A stretch of DNA of 64,000 nt, from the NCBI RefSeq assembly GCF_001761465.1, contig NZ_CP017479.1:3162001-3226000 (forward strand), in the 5' to 3' direction. The stretch comes from Flavobacterium gilvum. GTDB lineage: Bacteria; Bacteroidota; Bacteroidia; Flavobacteriales; Flavobacteriaceae. The notes under the pieces are model-generated. The model searched no databases, had not been told where the DNA came from, and saw nothing but the letters and a program-made list of their open reading frames with translations. Shown here piece after piece: positions 35,076 through 44,549 of the stretch. The position numbers were made by a program, and so were the translations under genes. The stretch's first letter is position 1, and each line of letters begins with the position of its first letter.

Positions 35076-38000
35076 TTATATGGGCAGTGTTATAATAAAC
35101 GTGGCGCCATTGTCTTCTTCGGTCTCAACATTAATAGTTCCTCCATGCCCTTTGACCACAATGTCATAACTCAATGACAATCCCAAACCGGTTCCTTCTC
35201 CGGCGGGTTTCGTAGTAAAAAAAGGCTGCATTATTTTGTCTCTAATTGCAGATGGAATTCCGGTACCATTATCTTTTACCGTAATTTCAATACAATTTTC
35301 TTTTTGGAGCGTTGTCACACTTAAAACGGGTTTATACCCTTGAGTCGCTATTTGTTGTTGTTTTTGTATCGCATAAAAAGCATTGGTAAACAAATTGAGT
35401 AAAACACGACCAATATCTTGGGAAACTACATCAATCTTTGGAAGTTTTTCGTCAAAATGTGTTTCCAGTACTGCATTAAAGCTTTTGTCTTTGGCCCGTA
35501 AACCATGATAAGCTAGCCTTAAATATTCATCGGCCAATGCGTTAATATCCGTTAGTTCCTTTTGACCAGAACTAATTCGGGAATGCTGTAACATGCCTTT
35601 TACAATTCCATCGGCGCGTTTGCCATGAAAGATTATTTTTTCTAAATTTTGTTTGATGTCGACTGCTATTATTTTCGCTTCTTCTGTTTCGCCTTTATCC
35701 ATTTCATCATTCATCTCATCAATCAGTTCTAAACTGACTTCCGAAAAATTATTGACAAAGTTCAATGGATTCTGTATTTCATGAGCAATCCCGGCTGTAA
35801 GTTCCCCGAGTGAAGCCATTTTTTCGGATTGGATAAGTTGAAGTTGGGTAGTTTTAAGTTCATTAAAAGCTTTCTCAATTTCACGGGCATGGGCAAGTTC
35901 TTTTTCCTTAGCCAATGCATATTCTTTTTCAAGAAGCCTTTTTCGTTGGAAGCGATCAAACAAAATCAAAAGTACTAGAAATAAAATACCATATAGTGTA
36001 TAAGCCCACCAAGTACGCCACCAAGGAGGAGTTATACTGAAAGCAACCGATGCCCCTTTCTCGTTCCAAACGCCATTGCTATTAGCCGCTTTTACTCTAA
36101 ACGTATAATCCCCTGGAGGCAGATCGTAATAATAAGCAGTCCTGATATTCCCTACCTCACGCCATTTATTATCATAATTTTCAAGCTTATAGGTAAATTC
36201 ATTTTTTGAGGGATTCGAATAATGTATTCCCGTGTAATTGATGGAAATACTATTTTGATTGTATTTTAATATAAAATCTTTCGGTATTGTTTTTTTATTT
36301 TTTTGAAAAGAATTGTTGCCATAATACATTGAGATATCACCAATTTTAAAATCGGTGATATAGACTTTTGGTGGTTTTGAATTTTTAGATATATAATTCG
36401 GATTAAAGACAGTGATACCGTTGCTTCCTCCAAAAAAAAGAAGACCTCCCGATGATTTAAGGTAGCCTCCATCTGCAAACAGACGTCCTTGGATACCTTC
36501 TTCCATCGAAAAATTATTAAATTGCCCATCTTCAATACTAAATCTGCTGAGCCCATCAAAAGTGCTAAGCCAAAGCGCTTTGTTTTTTTCGTCTGGCAAA
36601 ATACCTTGAATTCCCATAGAAAGTAAACCGTCTTTAGTTGAATAGCTAATAATTTTTCCTGTTTCGACATTGCATTTGCTAAGACCTCCACCCCAAGTCC
36701 CAACCCAGACCATTCCTTCTTTGTCAACATATAAGGAATTAATGTCTTGTGATTCTAAAACATCTCCTTTTTTCTTATCAAACCAATATCGTTCAACTTT
36801 ATCAGTTTTATAATTATAGAGAAACAAACCGTTATTGGTAAGCAACCATATTCCGTGTTTAGCATCCTCGCAAACACTAACTACTTCATTACTACTAGCA
36901 TCTGAACCGAAAATCTTCTTCAAATCAAAATGACGTAATATTCCTTTATTTTTGGTTTTTAAAAAAGCACCTTTAACTGTACAATACCATTGATTTCCAT
37001 TACTATCTGTAATTAGGCTGTAAATAAAAAGTTTATCAAGTGGAGGACCAAGCTGGATTTTTGAATAAGTCTTGTTATTAATATCAAAAAGAAAAAAACC
37101 AATATTCGTTTCAATAAGAATTTCATCGGGGGAATACAAACCAATTCCAAAGAACTGTGATAGATTAGGCAGTGATTTTGAAATCGGATAAGGTGTTAGC
37201 GTATTCTTAACCGGATCAAACACATTAAGACCTGTTTCATTAGCCATCCAAATTTTACCATCAGCACTTTCTAAAAATCTATTGATCCAGCCCGAAGTAA
37301 TGGAATTTTTATCTTCTTTATTATAAACGTAGGATTTCAAAACAACCCGATTACTGTATCTAAGCAATCCTTTTGATTCAGTTCCTATCCAAAGATTATC
37401 GAAAGAATCCAAATGAAGACAAAAAAGAATATTTCTCATCAATCTTTCATTTGGATTTTCATTCAACATCTCAAATTGCTCTTTTTTCAAATCAAAATAC
37501 ATTAAACCATATGAAGTAGCAAGCCAGATATTACCTCTTGAATCCAACTCCATTTCATAAATCAAAAAAACAGTATTGATTTTACTGCTTGATTCTCTAA
37601 TAGGATAGGATTTTAATTTTCCGGTATTTGGATTCCAAACACTTAGAACTGCATGCGTTCTGCTACTGGAAGCAATCCATAGATTGCCTTTGGCATCGCA
37701 TTTAATAGTGCTTATGTACTTTTCAATAGGAAATTCAGCTATTAACCGTTTCTCTTTATGGATATTTCTATTTTTATCAATCCTAAAAAAACCATTAACA
37801 GCAACAATCCATATATTGTCCGAGTGGTCTATTGCAGAGCTAAAAACGTTTTTTATTCCTTCTTTAATGGAAGAATCAAAACGCCTGAATTCATTACTTT
37901 TTTCATCTTTAAAAAAAAGAGCGTGAGTGGCTATAAAACCATATACAGAATAGGTTCCAAAATAAATTCTTCCCCTAGAATCCTCATTTATAGTGGATAT

Positions 38001-38396
38001 GACAACTTGGGAACCCAATTTAAAATCTGTTAGCTTTAAAAAATTATAGTTTTTGAATGTTTGAGTTACGGGATCGTATTCACTGAGTAAATCTGTACAG
38101 CCAATCCAAATATGGCCATCATGGGCTTCATAAAGTTTTTGGGTTAATATACTACCCATTTTTTTGGGATCTTTGGGATCTACGTCATAATGCTTGTATT
38201 CATATCCATCATATTGCACGAGTCCATTACTGGTAGCAATCCAAACTACACCCTGTCTATCAGTAATAATATCATTTATGGTAGTGCCACCCAATTCAGG
38301 ATATGTCGTAAAATTTTTAGAATTAATTTGTGCGAAAACTGAGGAATAAAATACCTGAAAACTGAATAATAAGATTATAAAAAGGCACTTTTTCAT
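35076..38396 (-). CDS. Two-component propeller sensor histidine kinase
   Basis: 1106 residues, first of the kinase operon. Signal peptide, Reg_prop double propeller (INDIITDRQGVVWIATSNGL and repeats), Y_Y_Y domain with PPWWRTWWAYTLYGILFLVL running into the membrane helix, coiled linker, HisKA (ASLGELTAGIAHEIQNP) and HATPase_c (AGEGTGLGLSLSYDIVVKGH). It has the same plan as the 1173-residue kinase, but its propeller repeats diverge while the kinase core is highly alike. No receiver or DNA-binding domain. The next kinase gene starts 26 bases downstream. Confidence 0.9.
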   Translation of the reverse strand: MKKCLFIILLFSFQVFYSSVFAQINSKNFTTYPELGGTTINDIITDRQGVVWIATSNGLVQYDGYEYKHYDVDPKDPKKMGSILTQKLYEAHDGHIWIGCTDLLSEYDPVTQTFKNYNFLKLTDFKLGSQVVISTINEDSRGRIYFGTYSVYGFIATHALFFKDEKSNEFRRFDSSIKEGIKNVFSSAIDHSDNIWIVAVNGFFRIDKNRNIHKEKRLIAEFPIEKYISTIKCDAKGNLWIASSSRTHAVLSVWNPNTGKLKSYPIRESSSKINTVFLIYEMELDSRGNIWLATSYGLMYFDLKKEQFEMLNENPNERLMRNILFCLHLDSFDNLWIGTESKGLLRYSNRVVLKSYVYNKEDKNSITSGWINRFLESADGKIWMANETGLNVFDPVKNTLTPYPISKSLPNLSQFFGIGLYSPDEILIETNIGFFLFDINNKTYSKIQLGPPLDKLFIYSLITDSNGNQWYCTVKGAFLKTKNKGILRHFDLKKIFGSDASSNEVVSVCEDAKHGIWLLTNNGLFLYNYKTDKVERYWFDKKKGDVLESQDINSLYVDKEGMVWVGTWGGGLSKCNVETGKIISYSTKDGLLSMGIQGILPDEKNKALWLSTFDGLSRFSIEDGQFNNFSMEEGIQGRLFADGGYLKSSGGLLFFGGSNGITVFNPNYISKNSKPPKVYITDFKIGDISMYYGNNSFQKNKKTIPKDFILKYNQNSISINYTGIHYSNPSKNEFTYKLENYDNKWREVGNIRTAYYYDLPPGDYTFRVKAANSNGVWNEKGASVAFSITPPWWRTWWAYTLYGILFLVLLILFDRFQRKRLLEKEYALAKEKELAHAREIEKAFNELKTTQLQLIQSEKMASLGELTAGIAHEIQNPLNFVNNFSEVSLELIDEMNDEMDKGETEEAKIIAVDIKQNLEKIIFHGKRADGIVKGMLQHSRISSGQKELTDINALADEYLRLAYHGLRAKDKSFNAVLETHFDEKLPKIDVVSQDIGRVLLNLFTNAFYAIQKQQQIATQGYKPVLSVTTLQKENCIEITVKDNGTGIPSAIRDKIMQPFFTTKPAGEGTGLGLSLSYDIVVKGHGGTINVETEEDNGATFIITLPI

Positions 38397-38804
38397 ATTT
38401 CAGCTAATTTTATTAATCTGTTTGAGGACTACCTCACTTACTAAATCTTCTTAAATATCTACTTTTAAATGCCTATATCTTTTAAATAACACAAGGCATT
38501 TGGAAACCGAAAACTTAATTAGGTAGATTGGGGTAAAACAAATAAAAAACTTAACTAAAACTATGTCAATCAATTACAAAATTTAAAATTACATAAAATT
38601 TAACAAACTTATTACACTATTTCTATTTTTTACATAAAATGTATTTTAAACACCAATAAAAAACTTTTATTTTTTTAACAGTACAACTATTACTCCCTCG
38701 AAAAAAGATAACTTCTTGCTTATTAAAATATAATATAGCTTTGCTAAAATCGTAATGAATCCCCAATCACTCGGAAATGAAGTAAGTATTTTGTGAACGG
38801 CTAG

Positions 38805-38823
38805 CACAGATTTACAATCTGTG
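38805..38823. repeat. REP-like palindrome CACAGATT-TAC-AATCTGTG
   Basis: Perfect 8-bp arms (38805-38812 and 38816-38823) around TAC, preceded by GTGAACGGCTAG and followed by TCCACAAAGATGATCAAG. From memory, this kind of palindrome is dispersed between genes in Bacteroidota genomes and resembles REP sequences mobilised by RAYT/IS200-type transposases; no such gene is in the window. Confidence 0.5.
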
Positions 38824-39030
38824 TCCACAAAGATGATCAAGTAAAACAAGTCAAAAATTAAAAAAAACAACTATTCAAAGTCTCATGACTCTGCTTTTAT
38901 AAAAGAACTTAAAAGTCGTGGAGGTGATAAAAGTCCCTAACTCCCCTAAGATTCATCATACGTAATTAACGTTAAAGCATGACATTTGCTTTAAATAGTT
39001 TGAAATTTGTAACGCTGATATCACAAAAAG

Positions 39031-39070
39031 AAAAAGGCTGTCTCAAAAAAAAAAATGAGACAACCTTTTT
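39031..39070 (-). terminator. Hairpin after the IS-disrupted small gene
   Basis: AAAAAGGCTGTCTCA (39031-39045) pairs with TGAGACAACCTTTTT (39056-39070) with one mismatch and an A-rich loop. On the minus strand it lies about 50 bases past the stop of the disrupted gene and has a trailing T-run, so it suits that gene. Confidence 0.6.
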
Positions 39071-39119
39071 ATAATTTTTCTTGCTATTAATTAGTATAAA
39101 AGTAAAAATTCTATTCCGA

Positions 39120-39467
39120 CTAATTAAACTGATGAATTTGAACAGCTACTTTATCCACCACATCATAAAACAAATATATTTCCCTTCCACAAAAATCATC
39201 AATAATTGTTTCCGAATTCATTTGACAAATAAATTTCATTTTTATTCCTTTTGAATTCAAAGGTGTCTGATCATTACCTATCCAACTTGGCTCTCCATTT
39301 AGATTCTTAATAAATTCTAGAGGGTCGATAGTTTCTCTTTTAATCCTTTCCAAAAACTCATTATACGATTTATCTCCCAGTAAAAGCCATTCCTTCCAAT
39401 TCTCGTTTGTTTCAAAATATCCAAAATCACCTTTAAATTTATATTTGTTGTTAACTACTGTAAATTC
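39120..39467 (-). pseudogene. Small gene split by IS21 insertion (3' part; start codon at right IS junction)
   Basis: 115 codons remain, from EFTVVNNKYKFKG through WKEWLLLGDKS and PSWIGNDQTPLN to a stop at 39120. The frame is open leftwards from the IS end. If the element is removed together with one copy of the 5-bp TTCCA present on both flanks, the right-flank sequence supplies ATG immediately before GAA, giving an intact 116-residue protein starting MEFTVV. The middle and end (PSWIGNDQTPL, MKFICQMNSE, REIYLFYDVV) vaguely recall DUF1963/YwqG-like proteins, some of which serve as immunity proteins; that is tentative. The insertion removes its start codon and promoter, so it is probably silent. 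Confidence 0.65.
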
Positions 39468-39476
39468 CAGTGATAT

Positions 39477-39556
39477 TGACCACCCAATTCCAATTTAAAG
39501 TGACCACCTGATTCCAATTCAAAATGACCACCTAATTCCGGAGCAAAGTGACCACC
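39477..39556. repeat. Left-end IS21 repeat array (TGACCACC x4)
   Basis: TGACCACC starts at 39477, 39501, 39525 and 39549, exactly 24 bases apart, each followed by a variable ATTCC-rich spacer. The spacing, a little over two helical turns, puts all boxes on the same DNA face, fitting cooperative IstA binding (inference). Confidence 0.85.
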
Positions 39557-39618
39557 CCGTTTTCATAAAAAACTACTTTTTTTCATGCGCTAATTAGTAC
39601 TCAAATATACTTAAAATA

Positions 39619-40356
39619 TTATTCCTTGTTTATTCCTCTTTTCTTTCTCATAGATTCCCCATGCAATTCGAGTCTGTGGGCTTGATGTATAAGTCTATCC
39701 AAAATTGCGTCAGCTATAGTTTTTTCGCCAATTATATCATACCAACCTTGTACAGGAATTTGCGATGTAACAATTATAGAACCGTTATTATGCCTGTCTT
39801 CAATAATCTCCAAAAGTGTAATTCGGTTTTGACTATCTAATGCCTGGAGTCCAAAATCGTCAAGTATGATAACGTCTTGCCTTTCAATTTTGGCAAGTTC
39901 TCTTAGGTAAGAACCATCTGCTTTGGCCATTTTTAATTTAGCAAACAGCTTCGAAGTATTAAAATAGCTTACTTTATAGCCATGAATACAGGCTTGGTAA
40001 CCCAATGCGGTACCTAAATAACTTTTGCCTACACCTGTACTTCCTGTGATTAAGATGTTTTCATTTTTTTCAACAAATTCGCATTCTGCCAGACGAAGAA
40101 CTGTATTCCGGTCAAGATTGCGGGATACATCAAAATTGACATTTTCAATATTTGATTTGTAATGGAATTTAGCATTCTTTATACTGCGTTCTATACGACG
40201 ATTGTGCCTTTCGTCCCATTCAGCATCAATAATCATCGATACAAATTGATCGAGTGTGTAGTGGTCTGTTCTTCCGCTTTCAATCGCTGTTTTAAAAGCA
40301 TTAAACATTCCGTAAAGTTTCATTTGTCTCATTTTTGTTACTGTGGATTCATTCAT
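39619..40356 (-). CDS. istB: IS21 helper ATPase IstB
   Basis: 245 residues, the usual length of IstB. AAA+ ATPase related to DnaC: Walker A ITGSTGVGKSYLGTALGY (about 105-122), Walker B VIILDDFG (about 156) and sensor-like IIVTSQIPVQGW. IstB stabilises the transposase on target DNA and promotes strand transfer. The gene starts 16 bases after istA ends and is intact. Confidence 0.93.
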   Translation of the reverse strand: MNESTVTKMRQMKLYGMFNAFKTAIESGRTDHYTLDQFVSMIIDAEWDERHNRRIERSIKNAKFHYKSNIENVNFDVSRNLDRNTVLRLAECEFVEKNENILITGSTGVGKSYLGTALGYQACIHGYKVSYFNTSKLFAKLKMAKADGSYLRELAKIERQDVIILDDFGLQALDSQNRITLLEIIEDRHNNGSIIVTSQIPVQGWYDIIGEKTIADAILDRLIHQAHRLELHGESMRKKRGINKE

Positions 40357-40372
40357 GTTTTTAAGATTTAAT

Positions 40373-41920
40373 TTAATTATAATACTGTTTGCCTCTTATG
40401 TTTCCGTGGTTCGGAAGTTCATGCTCAGGTTCCTGTTCTAAATCAATACGATCTAAGTTGTTTTCTAAAATATTTTGGATGGTCTTAAAATTGTAAATTC
40501 TAAAGTCAAGCGCTCGTTTACAGGCATTTATTAATCGCTGCTTACCAACCTTTTTTTCAAAGTTTAGTATTCCTAAACAACTTTTATAAGCCTGTTCAGG
40601 ATGGTTTCTGCTTTCGATTATCTGCATAATATATTCTCCTACTGACTCATCAATACTACCTGCCCAATCAATGAATCGAGCAGCACTCCACTGAGCTACA
40701 AACTGATGTGAACTGGCTAAATGTTCTGGAGTTGTGGTATAGACATAAGGTTTGTAATTTCGCTGATGAACCGCTATTCGATTGTATTTATAATAGATCT
40801 CTACGGTTGATCTTGTGTACAAGAGTTTCGTTTTTTTCTTTACATATTGATACGGAACGCTGTAATAATTTTTGTCTTGACTTAATTGGACATGACCATT
40901 TTGCATTACCGTTGCAAAGGATTGATATTTGATTTCAAAGCGTTCTTGTGGTAGTGGACGCAGTTTTTGTTTCTCATCTTCTACAAACAATTCTTTTCGT
41001 GAGTAAGGACGACCTGTTAGTTTTCGATTATTATGAATGTCTAATAAATCCCATATCTGTTGGTTTAATTCTTCTAGAGAAAAGAATTTGGTTTCTTTTA
41101 GTGTTACATAAATTCTTCTGTATAATATCTTTACAGCCCCTTCAACTAATGACTTATCTCTAGGTTTATAAGCTCTAGTTGGCAAGATTGTAGTTTCGTA
41201 ATGTTCCGCTAAGTCGGCTAAAGTTTCATTAATTGTTGGCTCAAAACGACTGCTTTTTATTACTGCAGATTTTAAATTATCTGGAACAATTGCTGCAGGA
41301 GTGCCTTCAAAAAAGCGCATGGCATTTTCTACAGAAGTAACAAAATCTTCCTTTTGCTGGCTCATAGAAGCTTCAGCATAGGTGTATTGACTAGCCCCTA
41401 ATATAGCCACAAAGAATTGTACTTCTTTGATTTCTCCAGTGTCGCTATCAATAATGGATAGTGTTTTTCCAGCATAATCAACATACATTTTATCACCGGA
41501 TTTATGATTCATATGCATCACTGGATTGACTTGTTTACTCCATACTTTGTAATAATGAGCAAATTGAGAACTCCTGTAACCATCAGGGTTTATGGCAGCA
41601 TATTGTTCCCACATATGTTGTATGGTAACGCCAACTTTTTTTAGCTCACGCTCCATTTTAGGAAAATAATTATGGAGTGTTTGTAATTTGGGACTAATTG
41701 ATTCCACAGTAGTCTGTGAAAACAAAAGTTCTAGTTCAGCATCTGTTTTTTTATCAATAAATTCAAAGTTTAATCCGAGAACTTCAAATAAAGAAATATA
41801 CTTCTTTACCGTATTCCTAGAAAGGGATAAGTAGCTACTTATAAATAACTTACTTTTTCCATCACAATAGAATTTAATTACTTTTCTAATTTTACTCATG
41901 TCTGTTATTTTGTTTGCCAT
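40373..41920 (-). CDS. istA: IS21 transposase IstA
   Basis: 515 residues. An N-terminal helix-turn-helix (GKSKLFISSYLSLSRNTVKK, about 17-36) is followed by an rve-type DDE integrase core: first Asp in MYVDYAGKTLS (about 148), second in AIVPDNLKSAV (about 207) and Glu in RDKSLVEGAVK (about 252). A C-terminal beta-rich end-binding region follows. IstA binds the terminal repeats and catalyses cut-and-paste transposition with IstB. No frameshift or missing catalytic residue is seen, so the element may be active. Confidence 0.93.
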   Translation of the reverse strand: MANKITDMSKIRKVIKFYCDGKSKLFISSYLSLSRNTVKKYISLFEVLGLNFEFIDKKTDAELELLFSQTTVESISPKLQTLHNYFPKMERELKKVGVTIQHMWEQYAAINPDGYRSSQFAHYYKVWSKQVNPVMHMNHKSGDKMYVDYAGKTLSIIDSDTGEIKEVQFFVAILGASQYTYAEASMSQQKEDFVTSVENAMRFFEGTPAAIVPDNLKSAVIKSSRFEPTINETLADLAEHYETTILPTRAYKPRDKSLVEGAVKILYRRIYVTLKETKFFSLEELNQQIWDLLDIHNNRKLTGRPYSRKELFVEDEKQKLRPLPQERFEIKYQSFATVMQNGHVQLSQDKNYYSVPYQYVKKKTKLLYTRSTVEIYYKYNRIAVHQRNYKPYVYTTTPEHLASSHQFVAQWSAARFIDWAGSIDESVGEYIMQIIESRNHPEQAYKSCLGILNFEKKVGKQRLINACKRALDFRIYNFKTIQNILENNLDRIDLEQEPEHELPNHGNIRGKQYYN

Positions 41921-42003
41921 AATCCGCTTTTTTTTTGCGAATGTATGGTTCTAACGACATGAAAAAGTCTGTAGTTTTTAATAATTAATTTACCCCAAAA
42001 TTA

Positions 42004-42082
42004 GGTGGTCAATTTGAACTGGAATGGGGTGGTCAGTTTGCTCTGGAACTGGTGGTCAATTTATACTGGAAAGAGGTGGTCA
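42004..42082. repeat. Right-end IS21 repeat array (GGTGGTCA x4)
   Basis: GGTGGTCA starts at 42004, 42028, 42051 and 42075 (spacings 24, 23, 24), the inverted counterpart of the left array. The outermost box is followed by ATTTGACC, giving a local second half-site. Confidence 0.85.
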
Positions 42083-42100
42083 ATTTGACCGTTTTTTCCA

Positions 42101-42481
42101 TTTGAATGGCATAAAAAACAATAATATAAAAAAAGGAACTGAGTTAATTTATTCTCAATTACCAAAGATAATCAACACATTACAATACTAAATTAAATAT
42201 TTTTTTTAAAAGAAACTAATTATATCTTCAATAAATTAGTAACAAAAAAATATAAATAGATATGTTTTTAATAGTAAAATTCTGCTGATTTAAATAACAT
42301 TTGAAAAGAATTTTATAATAATTCGTTTCAAAAAGTATTGCAACTAATACCTAACATAATGGTTTTTTAAGCCAGAGATATTTATGTTTAAAATCAAAAA
42401 AATGCCATGCCATTTACAGTTGTGGCTCTCGTTCCAAAGTCATTCACTACCGTCCACCAAAAAGAGGAACCATCATACAGA
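42101..42481. other. Region between IS21 and the surface-protein genes
   Basis: The right 90 bases contain a coding relic (see 42394-42475). The rest, about 42113-42390, is AT-rich without a gene; it should hold the lost promoter of the small gene split by IS21 and the end of the surface-protein operon. No convincing terminator hairpin was seen. Confidence 0.45.
42394..42475 (-). pseudogene. Relic C-terminal tail of a surface protein
   Basis: Directly after the stop of the beta-strand-repeat gene, another minus frame reads NLYDGSSFWWTVVNDFGTRA and ends at 42394. The neighbouring 649-residue protein ends in FYDGTTFWWTIGNNYN. The likeness shows a shared C-terminal motif, out of frame here by one base. 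The upstream gene probably once ended in this tail and lost it by frameshift or truncation. Confidence 0.55.
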
Positions 42482-44536
42482 TTACGGATTTATTGTTCCT
42501 CCGTTATTAATAACAGTATTGGAAATTGCAAATCCATTTTTATTTAATGTAGCCCCAGCTTTTACGATTATGACTCCTGTTCCAAAGGCATTCACATTGC
42601 TTGCAGTAAGCGTACCCCCGCTGATGGTAGTCCCTCCGCTATAAGCATTGCTACCAGAAATAGTTGTGGTTCCTGACCCCACAAATGTCAATCCGCCTGA
42701 GCCCGTCACCACTTGAGCTATGGAAATATTTGAACCATTGTTATCAATAGTTCCGCCATTGGACTGTACAGTAAATGAGACAAAAGTTGTCGCAGGGATA
42801 TTACATGGTCTTAATGTACCTCCATTTAAATAAATGTAATTGTTTCGCCATCCTTCAACCTGCAAATTGTTGAAACCAAAAAGCCCCCCACTATTGATAG
42901 TAATGTAGCAGATGGGTCCAGTATCTACCCAACCTACATGATAAGTATTAGCTATCATTGTGGCGTTAGCTATATTAACATAATTAGTTGCCCATTTATA
43001 CGGAAAAAAAGTTCCTGTAACATTCACAGTCCCTCCTGTTAGATTTAGAGTGTTTTTATTATTACTAGCACCACCCGCAGTAGAGCCTCCCATTCCAAGA
43101 GTGGTAAATGTAAGATTGCCACCAGAAATATTTAAGGTTAAATTATTGTTATTTACGTTATTTTGGAAAATTTGATAACTATTAAAAAGATAAGTCCCGC
43201 CAGTGATGTTTTGAGTAACAATACCTCCAGTAGTAGGCGTATTTAAATACCAATTGCTTCCCGGTACATTTGCCCCCCCAGCAAGCGTTGTATTCCCTGA
43301 ATTAAACCAAAAATTTCCATTAGTACTGCTAATAATCCCATTAAAAGTTTGTGAAACGGTTCCATTCCAACTTAATGTGCGTCCGCTCGGATTATCAATA
43401 TTACCGTAAAAATTTCCCGAACCCAATGTACCAGTACCATTAATACTAAAATCGCCGTTGCCACTCATTATAATATTTCCATTAAACGGATTGTTGCCTG
43501 TTAAAATTATTGCCCCCGAATCTGCCAATTGGAGTGTTCCGATTCCTGATATTGGTGTTGCGAAAGTAGTCGTTACGTTTGAAAAAGAGCGAAGATAACC
43601 GGTAGAGCCTGTCGGCACATTTATAGGATTACTACTCCATGTCATTGAAGTCCCGGTACCACACAAACCACCTCCTTGCAAACTAACAGTTCCTGTACCC
43701 AAATAAGCATTGTTTGCACGTACAAAACCTCCTAAAATATTCGTTCCTCCAGTATAATTATTTGTTGTGTTTGTAATCTGCGACAGCGTACCATCTCCGC
43801 CACCTGTATTAGACATATTACCTGCTACTTTCACTTGTACACTTCCTGCACCGGATATAGGATTTGGCAATACCTGTGACCCGTTTATTATATCCCAAAA
43901 CAAAATGGCATTATTTGCAATATTTACTTGTGAAGCGGAAGGAATACTTCCTGCACTCCCACCAGCTCCTATTTGCAAAATACCACCATTGATATTGGTA
44001 ATTCCAGAGTAAGTATTTGTGCCTGTTAAAACCAAGGCTCCTGCACCATTTTTAATAAGTGAATTTGTTCCTGTAAGGATTGAAGCTATTGTTGGCTGAA
44101 GTCCGGCAGATACAAAAACAGGCAAATCTGTAGCACAGGTAGTCGTAATTGATTGACTATTTATAGTAAAATTTCCACTTGCTGCAGGAAAAAAAGAAAT
44201 AGACTTAACACTATTTACAGCTGCTCCCAATGTTACCGTACCAGCTGCACCTGTTCCCAAATTGCCTCCGAATACTGCATTTTTACAAACGTTCCATTTG
44301 GTATTAGTATTTCCTTTATTCGCTGTCCAAACAGGATTAGTAACCAATAAAGTTCCGGAGCCATTATTAATCTGCCTGTTCCATGGTCCAACATCCCAAA
44401 CTAATGTATCCGAAACAGTTGACCTATTCAACATCCAGAATTGTTGCACAGGAACTTGACCATAAGTATAATTTCTACACATTAATAATGTGCAAAAGAT
44501 TATAAACTGCTTACAATTTTGCAATAACTTTTTCAT
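42482..44536 (-). CDS. Secreted autotransporter-associated beta-strand repeat protein
   Basis: 684 residues. A signal-peptide-like start (MKKLLQNCKQFIIFCTLLM) is followed by repeated PATR-type units such as LIKNGAGALVLTGTNTYSGI, TNINGGILQIGAGGSAG and TISGSNAYSGGTTISGGTLT, which build right-handed beta-helices on secreted and surface proteins. Asparagine-, glycine- and threonine-rich throughout, no catalytic motif. It ends abruptly at GGTINP, just before an out-of-frame tail like that of its upstream neighbour, so it is probably C-terminally shortened. It starts 13 bases after the 649-residue gene and belongs to the same operon. Confidence 0.75.
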   Translation of the reverse strand: MKKLLQNCKQFIIFCTLLMCRNYTYGQVPVQQFWMLNRSTVSDTLVWDVGPWNRQINNGSGTLLVTNPVWTANKGNTNTKWNVCKNAVFGGNLGTGAAGTVTLGAAVNSVKSISFFPAASGNFTINSQSITTTCATDLPVFVSAGLQPTIASILTGTNSLIKNGAGALVLTGTNTYSGITNINGGILQIGAGGSAGSIPSASQVNIANNAILFWDIINGSQVLPNPISGAGSVQVKVAGNMSNTGGGDGTLSQITNTTNNYTGGTNILGGFVRANNAYLGTGTVSLQGGGLCGTGTSMTWSSNPINVPTGSTGYLRSFSNVTTTFATPISGIGTLQLADSGAIILTGNNPFNGNIIMSGNGDFSINGTGTLGSGNFYGNIDNPSGRTLSWNGTVSQTFNGIISSTNGNFWFNSGNTTLAGGANVPGSNWYLNTPTTGGIVTQNITGGTYLFNSYQIFQNNVNNNNLTLNISGGNLTFTTLGMGGSTAGGASNNKNTLNLTGGTVNVTGTFFPYKWATNYVNIANATMIANTYHVGWVDTGPICYITINSGGLFGFNNLQVEGWRNNYIYLNGGTLRPCNIPATTFVSFTVQSNGGTIDNNGSNISIAQVVTGSGGLTFVGSGTTTISGSNAYSGGTTISGGTLTASNVNAFGTGVIIVKAGATLNKNGFAISNTVINNGGTINP

Positions 44537-44549
44537 TGGTAAGTTACCA

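Larger units (their letters stand above)
38397..39119. other. Gene-free region upstream of kinases
   Basis: About 720 bases. The left 150 must contain the kinase-operon promoter. A REP-like palindrome (38805-38823) and a terminator (39031-39070) occupy the rest. A 67-codon minus frame at 38667-38870 runs through the palindrome and reads DTDCKSV, a phrase typical of translated repeats, so it is not counted as a gene. Confidence 0.5.
39470..42095 (-). mobile_element. IS21-family insertion sequence, apparently complete
   Basis: About 2.6 kb with the two-gene istA-istB layout, both genes intact and transcribed leftward. Each end carries four copies of an 8-bp box (TGACCACC left, GGTGGTCA right) spaced 23-24 bp, the multiple terminal binding sites typical of this family. 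TTCCA flanks both sides (39465-39469 and 42096-42100) as a candidate target duplication. Exact ends are not certain, because the outermost boxes are 7 and 13 bases from these positions. Confidence 0.85.

Noticed and set aside
27620..38396. Hybrid two-component regulators of the glycan cluster
   Set aside because: The kinases lack receiver and AraC domains and lie over 10 kb away from the cluster, separated by an IS and surface genes.
38667..38870. 67-codon minus-strand frame
   Set aside because: It reads through a palindromic repeat, is hydrophobic and low in complexity, has no homologue-like motif and no ribosome-binding context.
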